DNA of 13,742 nucleotides from an uncultured Bacillota bacterium (GTDB lineage Bacteria; Bacillota_I; Bacilli_A; Erysipelotrichales; Erysipelotrichaceae): NCBI GenBank assembly GCA_949287785.1, contig CASEHR010000148.1:1-13742 (forward strand), in the 5' to 3' direction. Each line of letters starts with the position of its first letter. The first letter of the stretch is position 1. Positions 5,995 to 12,939 of the stretch are shown one piece after another. The translations under genes were made by a program, and so were the position numbers. The notes under the pieces were generated by a model. That model made no database searches. It saw only the letters and a list, made by a program, of their open reading frames with translations, and was not told the origin of the DNA.

Positions 5995-7389
5995 ATGAAA
6001 AAAGAAATGTCAAAACTCCGCAAAGATGAACTTTTCACCTTGGCTCAGGTGTTTGTCGGTTCAATGATGAGCGACCTCGACTTTTTAGTCTCCTATATGC
6101 AAGAAGATATCCAGATAGGCGATGACCTTTATGCGCTATATCGTAATGTCGGTTTTTTTAAGGAATTAATGAGCGATGATGAAAGATCGCTTTATAAAAA
6201 GGTCTTATCTTGCCCTGAAAAGATGACTAAAGAAGAACTTGCACGATCTATTGAGACGATCTTGGATGATAGAGGAAAACTTGAGGGTTTTATGATCGCC
6301 TTTACCGGCAGCGATCAGGATCTGTTATCGCTTTTTGCCGCGATCGGTCATACCGATGAGTATGAGGCTATTCAAAAAGATAAGGTGTATCGGAAACGAA
6401 GGGAATATATCAATACAATTGCGACCGCAGCTAAAGCAGCTGCCAACCTGTATGGGGTCATCGGGATCGAGGATGTCTACGACATTATCGACTATTACGA
6501 TCTTATCAAGATCCAGGACCATGGGTATCAAAGAAGAAGCGGACCGTACAGAAAGACGATCTTTGCCTGCAGTAAATACTATTCACCGGACATCTTACAC
6601 ATCTACATCGAGCTCATGGGTGCACGCATCAATTTCACCAATGACGGGCTTTTACTGGATCAGTGTTTCGCTGATGAATTCGATGTTGAATTTCAGGATC
6701 TTGTCGACAGATATAAAGACGGTGTTATCGATAATGAATCCTATAATAAGCTCCTCGATGAATATGACAGTCGTTTTTCTTATCGCCGTTTCCATATCGA
6801 ATCATTGATAAAACCATTGTGGTTACCGCAGGAAGCGGATGATTTTCTTGCCTACTCATCGGGAATGGCTGTGGAAGAGTCCGAGGCCGCTGATGAACTG
6901 TTCGATTATATCGATGAACATTTTTCAAAGCACATAAAGTTACCGGATGGTATCGAAGCATCGAAGCAAATGATGCTCGATCTTGTTGAATATGATATCG
7001 TTGAATATGCGATGCAGCTTGTAAGCGATCACAATAAGGATATAAGAGTCGATCTGGATGCTGCTTATGACAGTCTTATACAGTATCTGCATGGTTATGG
7101 TATCAGGATAAAAAAGGACGAAAAGTACGATCTTCGTCTCATCATGGCGTCTTTGCATGATGAAGTCAGGCTTTGGCAAAACCGGGGTTTTACCAATAAA
7201 GAATTGGAGCAGGGCGCGCTGACGGACCGATTACATCCATCGGATATCGAAATATATCTGAATGAATTGCTCGGTCATAAGATGGAGGATTTCAGCGGTG
7301 ATGAAGAAGTTGTCACCGATCCGGCGACCGGACAGCAGATCATCAAAGTCAAAAGGGCGACCAGATCCGATCTTGTAAAAAAACATTAA
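5995..7389 (+). CDS. Uncharacterised 464-aa cytoplasmic protein
   Basis: I do not recognise this protein. It has no signal peptide or membrane helix. It is acidic and largely helical, with many Asp and Tyr residues, and ends in a basic tail (residues about 440-464, including KVKRATRSDLVKKH). An N-terminal KLRKDELFTLAQ segment weakly recalls SAP/Rho-N-type short helices, which is not enough to assign a function. A Lys-Arg-Arg-rich stretch occurs around 130-135. The longest frame opens at 5965, but that ATG sits against the T-tract of a terminator and upstream of the -10 box. The ATG at 5995 is chosen because a perfect TATAAT ends 6 bases before it. A further ATG at 6007 is also possible. The gene appears monocistronic: gap has its own promoter 31 bases beyond the stop, though no terminator is visible between them. 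Confidence 0.8.
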   Translation: MKKEMSKLRKDELFTLAQVFVGSMMSDLDFLVSYMQEDIQIGDDLYALYRNVGFFKELMSDDERSLYKKVLSCPEKMTKEELARSIETILDDRGKLEGFMIAFTGSDQDLLSLFAAIGHTDEYEAIQKDKVYRKRREYINTIATAAKAAANLYGVIGIEDVYDIIDYYDLIKIQDHGYQRRSGPYRKTIFACSKYYSPDILHIYIELMGARINFTNDGLLLDQCFADEFDVEFQDLVDRYKDGVIDNESYNKLLDEYDSRFSYRRFHIESLIKPLWLPQEADDFLAYSSGMAVEESEAADELFDYIDEHFSKHIKLPDGIEASKQMMLDLVEYDIVEYAMQLVSDHNKDIRVDLDAAYDSLIQYLHGYGIRIKKDEKYDLRLIMASLHDEVRLWQNRGFTNKELEQGALTDRLHPSDIEIYLNELLGHKMEDFSGDEEVVTDPATGQQIIKVKRATRSDLVKKH

Positions 7390-7419
7390 TTGAAAATACT
7401 AAAGTTAAAGGGTTCACAA

Positions 7420-7448
7420 TTGACTATTGGCGGTTATGATCTTATAAT
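7420..7448 (+). promoter_or_regulatory. Promoter of gap
   Basis: TTGACT (7420-7425), exactly 17 bases, then a perfect TATAAT (7443-7448) form a near-consensus SigA promoter, fitting a highly expressed glycolytic gene. The leader is about 27 nt and carries AAAGGAGGA (7462-7470), 11 bases before the ATG. Confidence 0.9.
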
Positions 7449-7463
7449 ATATAAGAGTCATAA
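7434..7463. promoter_or_regulatory. Candidate operator: dyad overlapping the gap -10 box and start site
   Basis: TTATGATCTTATA (7434-7446) and TATAAGAGTCATAA (7450-7463) are inverted copies that match throughout except for one extra base in the right arm. The dyad covers the -10 box and the expected start point, a position typical of a repressor site. It does not match a binding consensus I know, and part of the symmetry comes from the AT-rich -10 region. Confidence 0.4.
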
Positions 7464-7481
7464 AGGAGGAAATATTAAATT

Positions 7482-8492
7482 ATGACAGTAAAAGTTGCGA
7501 TTAATGGATTTGGTAGAATCGGTCGTTTGGCTTTCCGTCAAATGTTCGGTGATCCTGATTACGAGATCGTTGCGATCAACGACCTGACAAAACCTGAGAT
7601 GTTGGCTCACCTGTTAAAGTATGATTCAAGCCAAGGCAAATATGCTCATGAGATCTCAAGCGGTGAAGAATCAATCACAGTCGACGGTAAAGAGATCCAC
7701 ATCTATAAAGAACCAGATGCTGCTAACTTACCATGGGGTGAATTAGGTGTTGATGTTGTCTTAGAGTGCACAGGCTTCTACACAAAGAAAGAAAAAGCTA
7801 TGGCACATATCAATGCCGGTGCAAGAAAAGTCGTTATTTCAGCACCTGCCGGCAATGACCTTCCAACTATTGTTTACGGTGTAAATGAAAGCACTTTGAC
7901 TCCAGAAGATCATATTATCTCTGCCGCTTCATGTACTACAAACTGCTTAGCACCAATGGCTAAAGCATTGAATGAATATGCACCTATCGTCAGCGGTATC
8001 ATGACAACTGTTCATGCTTATACAGGCGATCAGATGGTATTGGACGGACCACACCGCAAGGGTGATCTGAGAAGAGCTCGTGCTGCTGCTTGCAACATCG
8101 TTCCTAACTCAACCGGTGCTGCTAAGGCTATCGGTCTTGTTATTCCTGAATTAGCTGGTAAGCTCATCGGTTCAGCTCAACGTGTTCCTGTACCTACAGG
8201 TTCAACAACGATCTTAGTTGCTGTTGTCAAGAGCGATAAGGAAGTCACTAAAGAAGGTATCAATGAATACATGAAGTCAGTTGCCAGCCCATCATACGGC
8301 TACAACGATGAACCGATTGTTTCAAGCGATATCATCGGTGAAACACATGGCTCGATCTTCGATGCAACACAAACTATGGTTTCAAAAGTAGCTGAAGGCG
8401 AATACCAAGTACAGGTTGTCGCTTGGTACGATAACGAGAATTCTTACACAACACAAATGGTAAGAACGATCAAATACTTGAGCAACCTTTAA
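7482..8492 (+). CDS. gap: Glyceraldehyde-3-phosphate dehydrogenase (glycolytic, NAD-dependent)
   Basis: The enzyme oxidatively phosphorylates glyceraldehyde-3-phosphate to 1,3-bisphosphoglycerate with NAD+ in glycolysis. The product has 336 residues, normal length. The Rossmann motif INGFGRIGR is at 7-15, and Asp34 in INDL fits NAD rather than NADP preference. The catalytic SAASCTTNCLAP motif has its nucleophile at Cys151. The second half includes the HAYTGDQMVLDGPHRKGDLRRARAA region and the C-terminal WYDNENSYTTQMVRT. Codon use is biased towards GCT, GTT and TTA relative to neighbouring genes, consistent with very high expression. The gene stands alone between its own promoter and terminator; no cggR or pgk neighbour is present, unlike the multi-gene gap operons of many Bacillota. 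Confidence 0.98.
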   Translation: MTVKVAINGFGRIGRLAFRQMFGDPDYEIVAINDLTKPEMLAHLLKYDSSQGKYAHEISSGEESITVDGKEIHIYKEPDAANLPWGELGVDVVLECTGFYTKKEKAMAHINAGARKVVISAPAGNDLPTIVYGVNESTLTPEDHIISAASCTTNCLAPMAKALNEYAPIVSGIMTTVHAYTGDQMVLDGPHRKGDLRRARAAACNIVPNSTGAAKAIGLVIPELAGKLIGSAQRVPVPTGSTTILVAVVKSDKEVTKEGINEYMKSVASPSYGYNDEPIVSSDIIGETHGSIFDATQTMVSKVAEGEYQVQVVAWYDNENSYTTQMVRTIKYLSNL

Positions 8493-8515
8493 TCGTTAAA
8501 TTTACGTTATAAATA

Positions 8516-8546
8516 AAAGCCGTACCTTGCGTATGGCTTTTTATTT
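8516..8546 (+). terminator. Intrinsic terminator of gap
   Basis: A 10-bp stem AAAGCCGTAC/GTATGGCTTT (8516-8525 with 8531-8540, one G-T pair) with a CTTGC loop is followed by TTATTT. Its T-tract includes TTTTTA (8538-8543), placed 17 bases upstream of the next -10 box. Confidence 0.9.
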
Positions 8547-8566
8547 GCCTTCACAATCGTTATAAT
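8538..8566 (+). promoter_or_regulatory. Promoter of the HTH/RCC1 operon, likely leaderless
   Basis: A perfect TATAAT (8561-8566) ends 8 bases before the ATG at 8575, the same spacing as at typA. The hexamer at 17 bases is TTTTTA (8538-8543), the T-tract of the gap terminator. No Shine-Dalgarno site precedes the ATG, and the discriminator ends in ACGT before ATG (GCGT at typA). Confidence 0.65.
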
Positions 8567-8574
8567 AAGCACGT

Positions 8575-10377
8575 ATGAATAAACTGCCCGATAAACTCAC
8601 TAAGCTTCGTAAGACATATTCCTATTCGCAAAGTTATATTGCCGATCTTTTGGGGATCGATGCTATTGAATACATGAATTATGAAAACGGTAAGACTTTG
8701 CCGAAGATCACTGAGCTTAAAATCCTGGCTAAGTTCTATAAGATTCCGTTGGATTCTTTGGTGATCGATACGGAAGATGTCATTATTCAGGATGGCGACC
8801 GATATGATATCGATAAAGAGAATTACACCTATCTGCAAAGGATGGCTAAAAAAGATAAGAGGAGGCGTTTTTTAAAACGGAATAAGACAAAGCTTATCGC
8901 TTTGGTATCTTTAGTCATCGTTTTTGTGCTTGTGGTTCTGTTATGGCCGAAAGATATGCGAGTCGATCTTGATCTTACCCATCGGGAAAGCGCGAAAGAT
9001 CGTCTTGATGCTTCGGACACGACTGTCGTCTACATCGATGAAGACGGTACAGTCACCGGTACCGGTGACAACACCAATTCGCAACTGGACATCGATGTAT
9101 CGAATGCTGTCAGTGTCCATGAAGGCAGTAATTTTACGGTCGTTTTAAAAGACGACGGAACAATAGCTCATGCGGGTCTGATCACAAGATACAGCACCGA
9201 ATTGGATGAATTGACTGATATTGTCAAGGTTGATACTGGTAATGGCCATATCGTTGCCTTAAACAAGAGCGGACATGTGACATGTGTCGGTGACAACAGT
9301 TTCGGTCAATGTGCGGTCAATGGCTTAGATGGAGTGGTCGACATCTTCGCGGATGGTGATGCTTCTGTCATTGTTAAAAATGATGGTACGATCGAAACTT
9401 ACGGTGATTTCATCGGCAAGGATGAATTGAGTCTGACATCTATCGTCGATATGGATATTTCTTCCTTTGTCAGCGCCTTTGTCGATGCGGACGGTCATAT
9501 TACTTATTACACTTCCGGTCAGGTGTTTGATGAAGCCGGCAGTTTTCAAGATATCATCGAGGTTGCTGTCGGTGACAGCTTTATCGCTGCCCTGGATCGT
9601 AGCGGCAAAGTACATATCGATGTGGCGCAGAACGATGTCTTGGCCGGTGAAGTAGATTCCTGGAGCGATGTAGAAGCGGTCGCTGCCGGCGAAGACTACC
9701 TTGTGGCCCTGATCAGTGGCAAGATATACGGCGTCGGTAATAACGATTACGGACAATTCACTGTCGAAGAATCACAGAAGACGACTTTAGCCAGCGTCAG
9801 CAATGTGAAAGTCAGCTATACCGACAATGATCTTGTCATCACCTTTGACCAGGTAGCCAATGCTTATGCCTACAATCTTCGGATCGATGTCGGGATGGGC
9901 ATAGCGATAACTTCGACGAGTACCCAGTTTATCGTGCCTTTAAGCCGTTTTGAAGATGGAGAGCGTTATACGATCAGCATCACGACCAAAGGCGATGGTG
10001 ATCGCTACGAGGATTCAGCACCCAGTATCATCAATTTCCTTTTTACGATGCCGGGTGATGATGAGGAAAGAGAAGAGCTCTATACTCTCGATCGTCTGAC
10101 AGGCAAGACCGAAGAAGAATTCTTGGCATATCTTGATAGCTTCGGCGTCGAAAGTGAACATATCATCAAAATGCAAAGCGATATCATCTGTGAAAGCGAA
10201 GAGGAGGTCGTTACTTCGGTCGAAGGGATCAAGGATTATGAGACTTTGACTTTAAGTGATCTTCTGAATCGTGATATCATATACTACACTTGCAATCAAG
10301 ATATAGAAGAAACACCGGAGCCAACACCGGTCATACAGGAGACGACAGATGGACAAGATATTTCAGATCAAGGATAG
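8575..10377 (+). CDS. Membrane-anchored HTH protein with extracellular RCC1-like propeller and Fn3-like domain
   Basis: A 600-residue protein with an unusual architecture. Residues 7-62 form an XRE/Cro-type helix-turn-helix domain (LRKTYSYSQSYIADLLGID, then the family pattern YENGKTLPKITELKILAKFY). A basic stretch KKDKRRRFLKRNKTK (91-105) precedes one membrane helix (106-123), predicting an inward N-terminus and an outward C-terminal part. Residues about 145-400 hold RCC1-type blade repeats, best seen near 221-245 (GNGHIVALNKSGHVTCVGDN, then SFGQ) and 370-394 (GEDYLVALISGKIYGVGNND, then YGQ). Residues about 405-490 look like a fibronectin type III domain, and an acidic tail with a Pro-rich end follows. 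It is probably a one-component surface sensor or regulator; ligand and DNA targets are unknown. It opens an apparent operon, and its last 29 bases overlap the next ORF. Confidence 0.85.
   Translation: MNKLPDKLTKLRKTYSYSQSYIADLLGIDAIEYMNYENGKTLPKITELKILAKFYKIPLDSLVIDTEDVIIQDGDRYDIDKENYTYLQRMAKKDKRRRFLKRNKTKLIALVSLVIVFVLVVLLWPKDMRVDLDLTHRESAKDRLDASDTTVVYIDEDGTVTGTGDNTNSQLDIDVSNAVSVHEGSNFTVVLKDDGTIAHAGLITRYSTELDELTDIVKVDTGNGHIVALNKSGHVTCVGDNSFGQCAVNGLDGVVDIFADGDASVIVKNDGTIETYGDFIGKDELSLTSIVDMDISSFVSAFVDADGHITYYTSGQVFDEAGSFQDIIEVAVGDSFIAALDRSGKVHIDVAQNDVLAGEVDSWSDVEAVAAGEDYLVALISGKIYGVGNNDYGQFTVEESQKTTLASVSNVKVSYTDNDLVITFDQVANAYAYNLRIDVGMGIAITSTSTQFIVPLSRFEDGERYTISITTKGDGDRYEDSAPSIINFLFTMPGDDEEREELYTLDRLTGKTEEEFLAYLDSFGVESEHIIKMQSDIICESEEEVVTSVEGIKDYETLTLSDLLNRDIIYYTCNQDIEETPEPTPVIQETTDGQDISDQG
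10337..10341 (+). promoter_or_regulatory. Ribosome binding site supporting the 61-aa ORF
   Basis: AGGAG lies 7 bases before the ATG at 10349, inside the end of the HTH/RCC1 coding sequence. It is the main reason for calling this small overlapping ORF real. Confidence 0.75.
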
Positions 10378-10534
10378 ACCTGATACACTTATTCTCACCG
10401 AGAGTGAACTGATCGAAGCGATCAAAAACGGTCTTTTGGATGGTGAAGATATCATCATCTGCAGTGAGTTGATCAGAGAAGTCATGATCAAAGACTCTAT
10501 CTACGCTTTCTATCTGGATAAGGAGAATCAATGA
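10349..10534 (+). CDS. Small acidic protein, 61 aa, unknown function
   Basis: I do not recognise the protein. It is short, acidic, probably helical, and contains no cysteine motif or membrane helix; the middle reads LDGEDIIICSELIREVM. It is likely a real gene. It has a well-placed AGGAG, it overlaps the upstream gene by 29 bases in another frame, and its TGA overlaps the ATG of the next gene (ATGA at 10531-10534), a classic translational-coupling arrangement. Without it there would be a 153-base gap in an otherwise tightly packed operon. Its position between a transmembrane regulator and a membrane protein suggests a role with one of them, but that is inference. Confidence 0.7.
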   Translation: MDKIFQIKDRPDTLILTESELIEAIKNGLLDGEDIIICSELIREVMIKDSIYAFYLDKENQ

Positions 10535-11226
10535 ATAAGACGAAATTTGAAAAGGTATTGTATTGGTTGGTTTTGGGTACGCTTGTGGCATCCGTTATCT
10601 TTATCGTTATCAGGATCATTCAGGCCCCGACCGTCAGTGATGATATCGGAGTCAGGACCAAGAGCAGTTATACACTGATGCTCGTGCAGTGTATTCTGGG
10701 GGTCGTAGTTATGCATTTGCCGGATATGCTTGAAAAGCAGTTCAAACGCGATATCCCTTCACCGCTGGTCATCATTTATCTTATTTTTCTATACTGTGCG
10801 ATCTATCTCGGTGAAGTGCGTAATTTCTATTATGATATCGCCAACTGGGATGATATTCTGCACACGATCTCAGGAGCGATGCTGGGTGCCCTTGGCTTCA
10901 GTGCCGTTACGATCTTGAATAATACTGACAGTATGCCCGTCAATCTGTCACCGCTTTTCGTATCGCTGTTCGCCTTTTGTTTTGCGATCACGATGGGTGT
11001 GTTCTGGGAGTTTTACGAATACAGTTTTGATGGTTTATTAGGTCTCAATATGCAGAAATTTGCCTTGGAAGACGGAACACAGCTTGTCGGACGCCTGGCT
11101 TTGGCGGATACGATGACCGATTTGTTCGTTGATGCGTTAGGTGCCGGGATCATCAGTATCATCGGTGGTCTATCCATCAAATACAAGACCAGACTCATCA
11201 AAATGTTTCACTTTAAAAAGATGTGA
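10531..11226 (+). CDS. Multipass membrane protein, DUF2238/YjdF-like
   Basis: A 231-residue integral membrane protein with about six hydrophobic segments: roughly 10-30, 47-64, 77-95, 109-129, 140-158 and 199-216. The motifs W106-D-D-I-L-H111, F158-W-E-F-Y-E163-Y and D193-T-M-T-D197 followed by a Gly-rich helix fit the DUF2238/YjdF family of bacterial membrane proteins, whose function is unknown. The conserved acidic and His residues inside or beside membrane segments suggest a metal- or polar-ligand site. AAGGAG precedes the ATG by about 8 bases, and the start overlaps the preceding stop. cysS follows after about 22 bases with no terminator, so the two are probably co-transcribed. Confidence 0.82.
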   Translation: MNKTKFEKVLYWLVLGTLVASVIFIVIRIIQAPTVSDDIGVRTKSSYTLMLVQCILGVVVMHLPDMLEKQFKRDIPSPLVIIYLIFLYCAIYLGEVRNFYYDIANWDDILHTISGAMLGALGFSAVTILNNTDSMPVNLSPLFVSLFAFCFAITMGVFWEFYEYSFDGLLGLNMQKFALEDGTQLVGRLALADTMTDLFVDALGAGIISIIGGLSIKYKTRLIKMFHFKKM

Positions 11227-11235
11227 TCATCAGCG

Positions 11236-11242
11236 AAAGGAG
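11236..11242 (+). promoter_or_regulatory. Shine-Dalgarno site deciding the cysS start
   Basis: AAAGGAG lies 6 bases before the ATG at 11249 but only 3 before the ATG at 11246. The second spacing is more usual, so the start at 11249 (Met-Lys-Ile-Tyr) is preferred. Confidence 0.7.
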
Positions 11243-11248
11243 TAAATG

Positions 11249-12577
11249 ATGAAAATATATAACACCAAGACTTTAAAAGTCGAAGAATTTGTTCCGATCA
11301 GGGAGAGGGAGGTCAAGATGTATGTCTGCGGACCGACGGTCTACAGTGATATCCATATTGGCAATACCCGCCCGATGATCGTCTTTGATACTTTACGCCG
11401 TCTGTTTGAGGAATTGGGCTATGATGTCAAGTATGTATCCAATTACACCGATGTCGACGATAAGATCATCAAAGCCAGCAGGGAAAATAGGATCAGTGAA
11501 CTGGAACTGACCGATGAGATGATCAGACGCGTTGAAGCGATTCGTCAGCTTTTGAATATGGAAGGATTATATAAGACACCGAGAGTTACCGAAACGATGG
11601 ATGATATCATCAATTTTATCGATGATCTTGTCATGAACGGGAGCGCCTACGTTGTCGATGGCGATGTCTTTTTCAGGACGAGCAGCGTTGATGATTACGG
11701 ATCCCTGTCAAATCAGGTGCTTGATGATCTTAAAGCCGGTGCCCGGATCGAAGAGAATGCCAAGAAGGAATCACCATTGGACTTTGTCTTATGGAAGAAG
11801 ACCGAAGAAGGTATCAAATGGCCGAGTCGTTATTCTGTCGGGCGGCCGGGCTGGCACACTGAATGTGTCGTCATGATCCATAAAGAACTGGGTGATGTCA
11901 TCGATATCCATGGCGGCGGTAAAGACTTGCGTTTCCCGCACCACGAAAATGAAAGAGCACAGGCGAAAGCCTTGTATAAGACAGGACTGGCTAATTATTG
12001 GATGCACAACGGTATGATTGATATCGAAGGAGTCAAGATGAGCAAGTCGCTGGGCAATATCATGAAAGCCAAGGATGTCTTGCAAGAGTATGATCCAATG
12101 GTCATTCGCTGGCTTATGCAGAGCGTCCATTATCGTCAGGACCTAAATGTTTCGATCGATGTGATCAAAAACAGCGAAGTCGAATTGACCAAGGTCATGA
12201 ATGCACTAAAGCAGGCGCAACTGATCCTGGCTTTAAATGATGTCATGATAAGTGGACATGAGAATGAACACTATACTCGCTTTATCGAAGAGATGGAAGA
12301 CGATATGAATACGCCGAATGCTTACAGTGTCATATTTGAAACGGTCAAAGCTATCAATCAAGAAGTCCGTACCAAGGACAAGGATCTAGCTAAGATCGCC
12401 GGATTAACAGGAACGCTGATGAAGATGCTCGACGTTTTGGGGATCAGATATCAGCGCATCACATTGTCAGATGAGGACAAAGAACTATATGCCATGTGGC
12501 AAAGCGCTAAAGATGCAAAGGATTACGCAAAAGCCGATGAGTATCGTGATCTTTTGAAAGAAAGGGGCATCCTTTGA
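11249..12577 (+). CDS. cysS: Cysteinyl-tRNA synthetase
   Basis: The enzyme charges tRNA-Cys with cysteine in the cytoplasm. From the ATG at 11249 the product has 442 residues, slightly short for the family (about 460). Class I signatures are present: HIGN (36-39) as the HIGH motif and KMSKS (263-267). The four zinc ligands that recognise cysteine are all visible: Cys27 in YVCGPTVYSD, Cys206 in WHTEC, and His231 and Glu235 in HHENE. The C-terminal DALR-type and anticodon-binding helices follow, ending in LLKERGIL. No T-box leader precedes it, although many Bacillota cysS genes have one. Here it sits fourth in an operon led by the HTH/RCC1 gene, and its stop codon overlaps the mrnC start. Confidence 0.97.
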   Translation: MKIYNTKTLKVEEFVPIREREVKMYVCGPTVYSDIHIGNTRPMIVFDTLRRLFEELGYDVKYVSNYTDVDDKIIKASRENRISELELTDEMIRRVEAIRQLLNMEGLYKTPRVTETMDDIINFIDDLVMNGSAYVVDGDVFFRTSSVDDYGSLSNQVLDDLKAGARIEENAKKESPLDFVLWKKTEEGIKWPSRYSVGRPGWHTECVVMIHKELGDVIDIHGGGKDLRFPHHENERAQAKALYKTGLANYWMHNGMIDIEGVKMSKSLGNIMKAKDVLQEYDPMVIRWLMQSVHYRQDLNVSIDVIKNSEVELTKVMNALKQAQLILALNDVMISGHENEHYTRFIEEMEDDMNTPNAYSVIFETVKAINQEVRTKDKDLAKIAGLTGTLMKMLDVLGIRYQRITLSDEDKELYAMWQSAKDAKDYAKADEYRDLLKERGIL

Positions 12578-12939
12578 TCGATCCGGTGCTTCTGAATGGA
12601 ACTTCTCTGAGTTTCGTCGGTGATGCCGTATACAGTCTTTACGTGCGTGAGCATCTTGTCAAAAAGGGATTACATCGCGCAAATGACTTGCAGAAAGCTG
12701 CAGTCAGCTATGTCAGCGCTAAAGGTCAAAGGGCAGCTTACGATAAGCTGGTTGAAGTGGGATATCTTAATGAAGAAGAGAAAGAGGTCTTTAAAAGAGG
12801 CCGCAATGCGATCGGCCATATTCCCAAAAACGGTAATCTCATAGATTATAGTATTGCCAGCGGTCTTGAAGCTGTTTGCGGATATTTGTATTTTAAGGAT
12901 CAGGAAAGGTTGAAAGGTTTGTTTAAGGTCATTTTATGA
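12574..12939 (+). CDS. mrnC: Mini-ribonuclease III
   Basis: Mini-III is a homodimeric RNase III-type nuclease lacking the double-stranded RNA-binding domain; it matures the ends of 23S rRNA precursors. The 121-residue product contains the RNase III signature LSFVGDAVYSLYVREHL with catalytic Asp17, the conserved LKRGRNA-like FKRGRNAI segment near 69-76, and the second acidic site in the ASGLEAVCGYLYF helix. It is slightly shorter at the N-terminus than the B. subtilis protein. The start is a TTG (12574-12576) that overlaps the cysS TGA, with AAAGGGG a few bases upstream; this tight coupling supports the start. The gene order cysS-mrnC-rlmB is conserved in many Bacillota, which supports the assignment. 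Confidence 0.94.
   Translation: MIDPVLLNGTSLSFVGDAVYSLYVREHLVKKGLHRANDLQKAAVSYVSAKGQRAAYDKLVEVGYLNEEEKEVFKRGRNAIGHIPKNGNLIDYSIASGLEAVCGYLYFKDQERLKGLFKVIL

Noticed and set aside
11227..11248. T-box leader for cysS
   Set aside because: The gap to the upstream gene is only about 22 bases, with no room for a T-box and no terminator hairpin.
11246..11251. First of two tandem-frame ATGs as the cysS start
   Set aside because: Only 3 bases separate it from AAAGGAG; the next ATG has a normal 6-base spacing and gives the usual family N-terminus.
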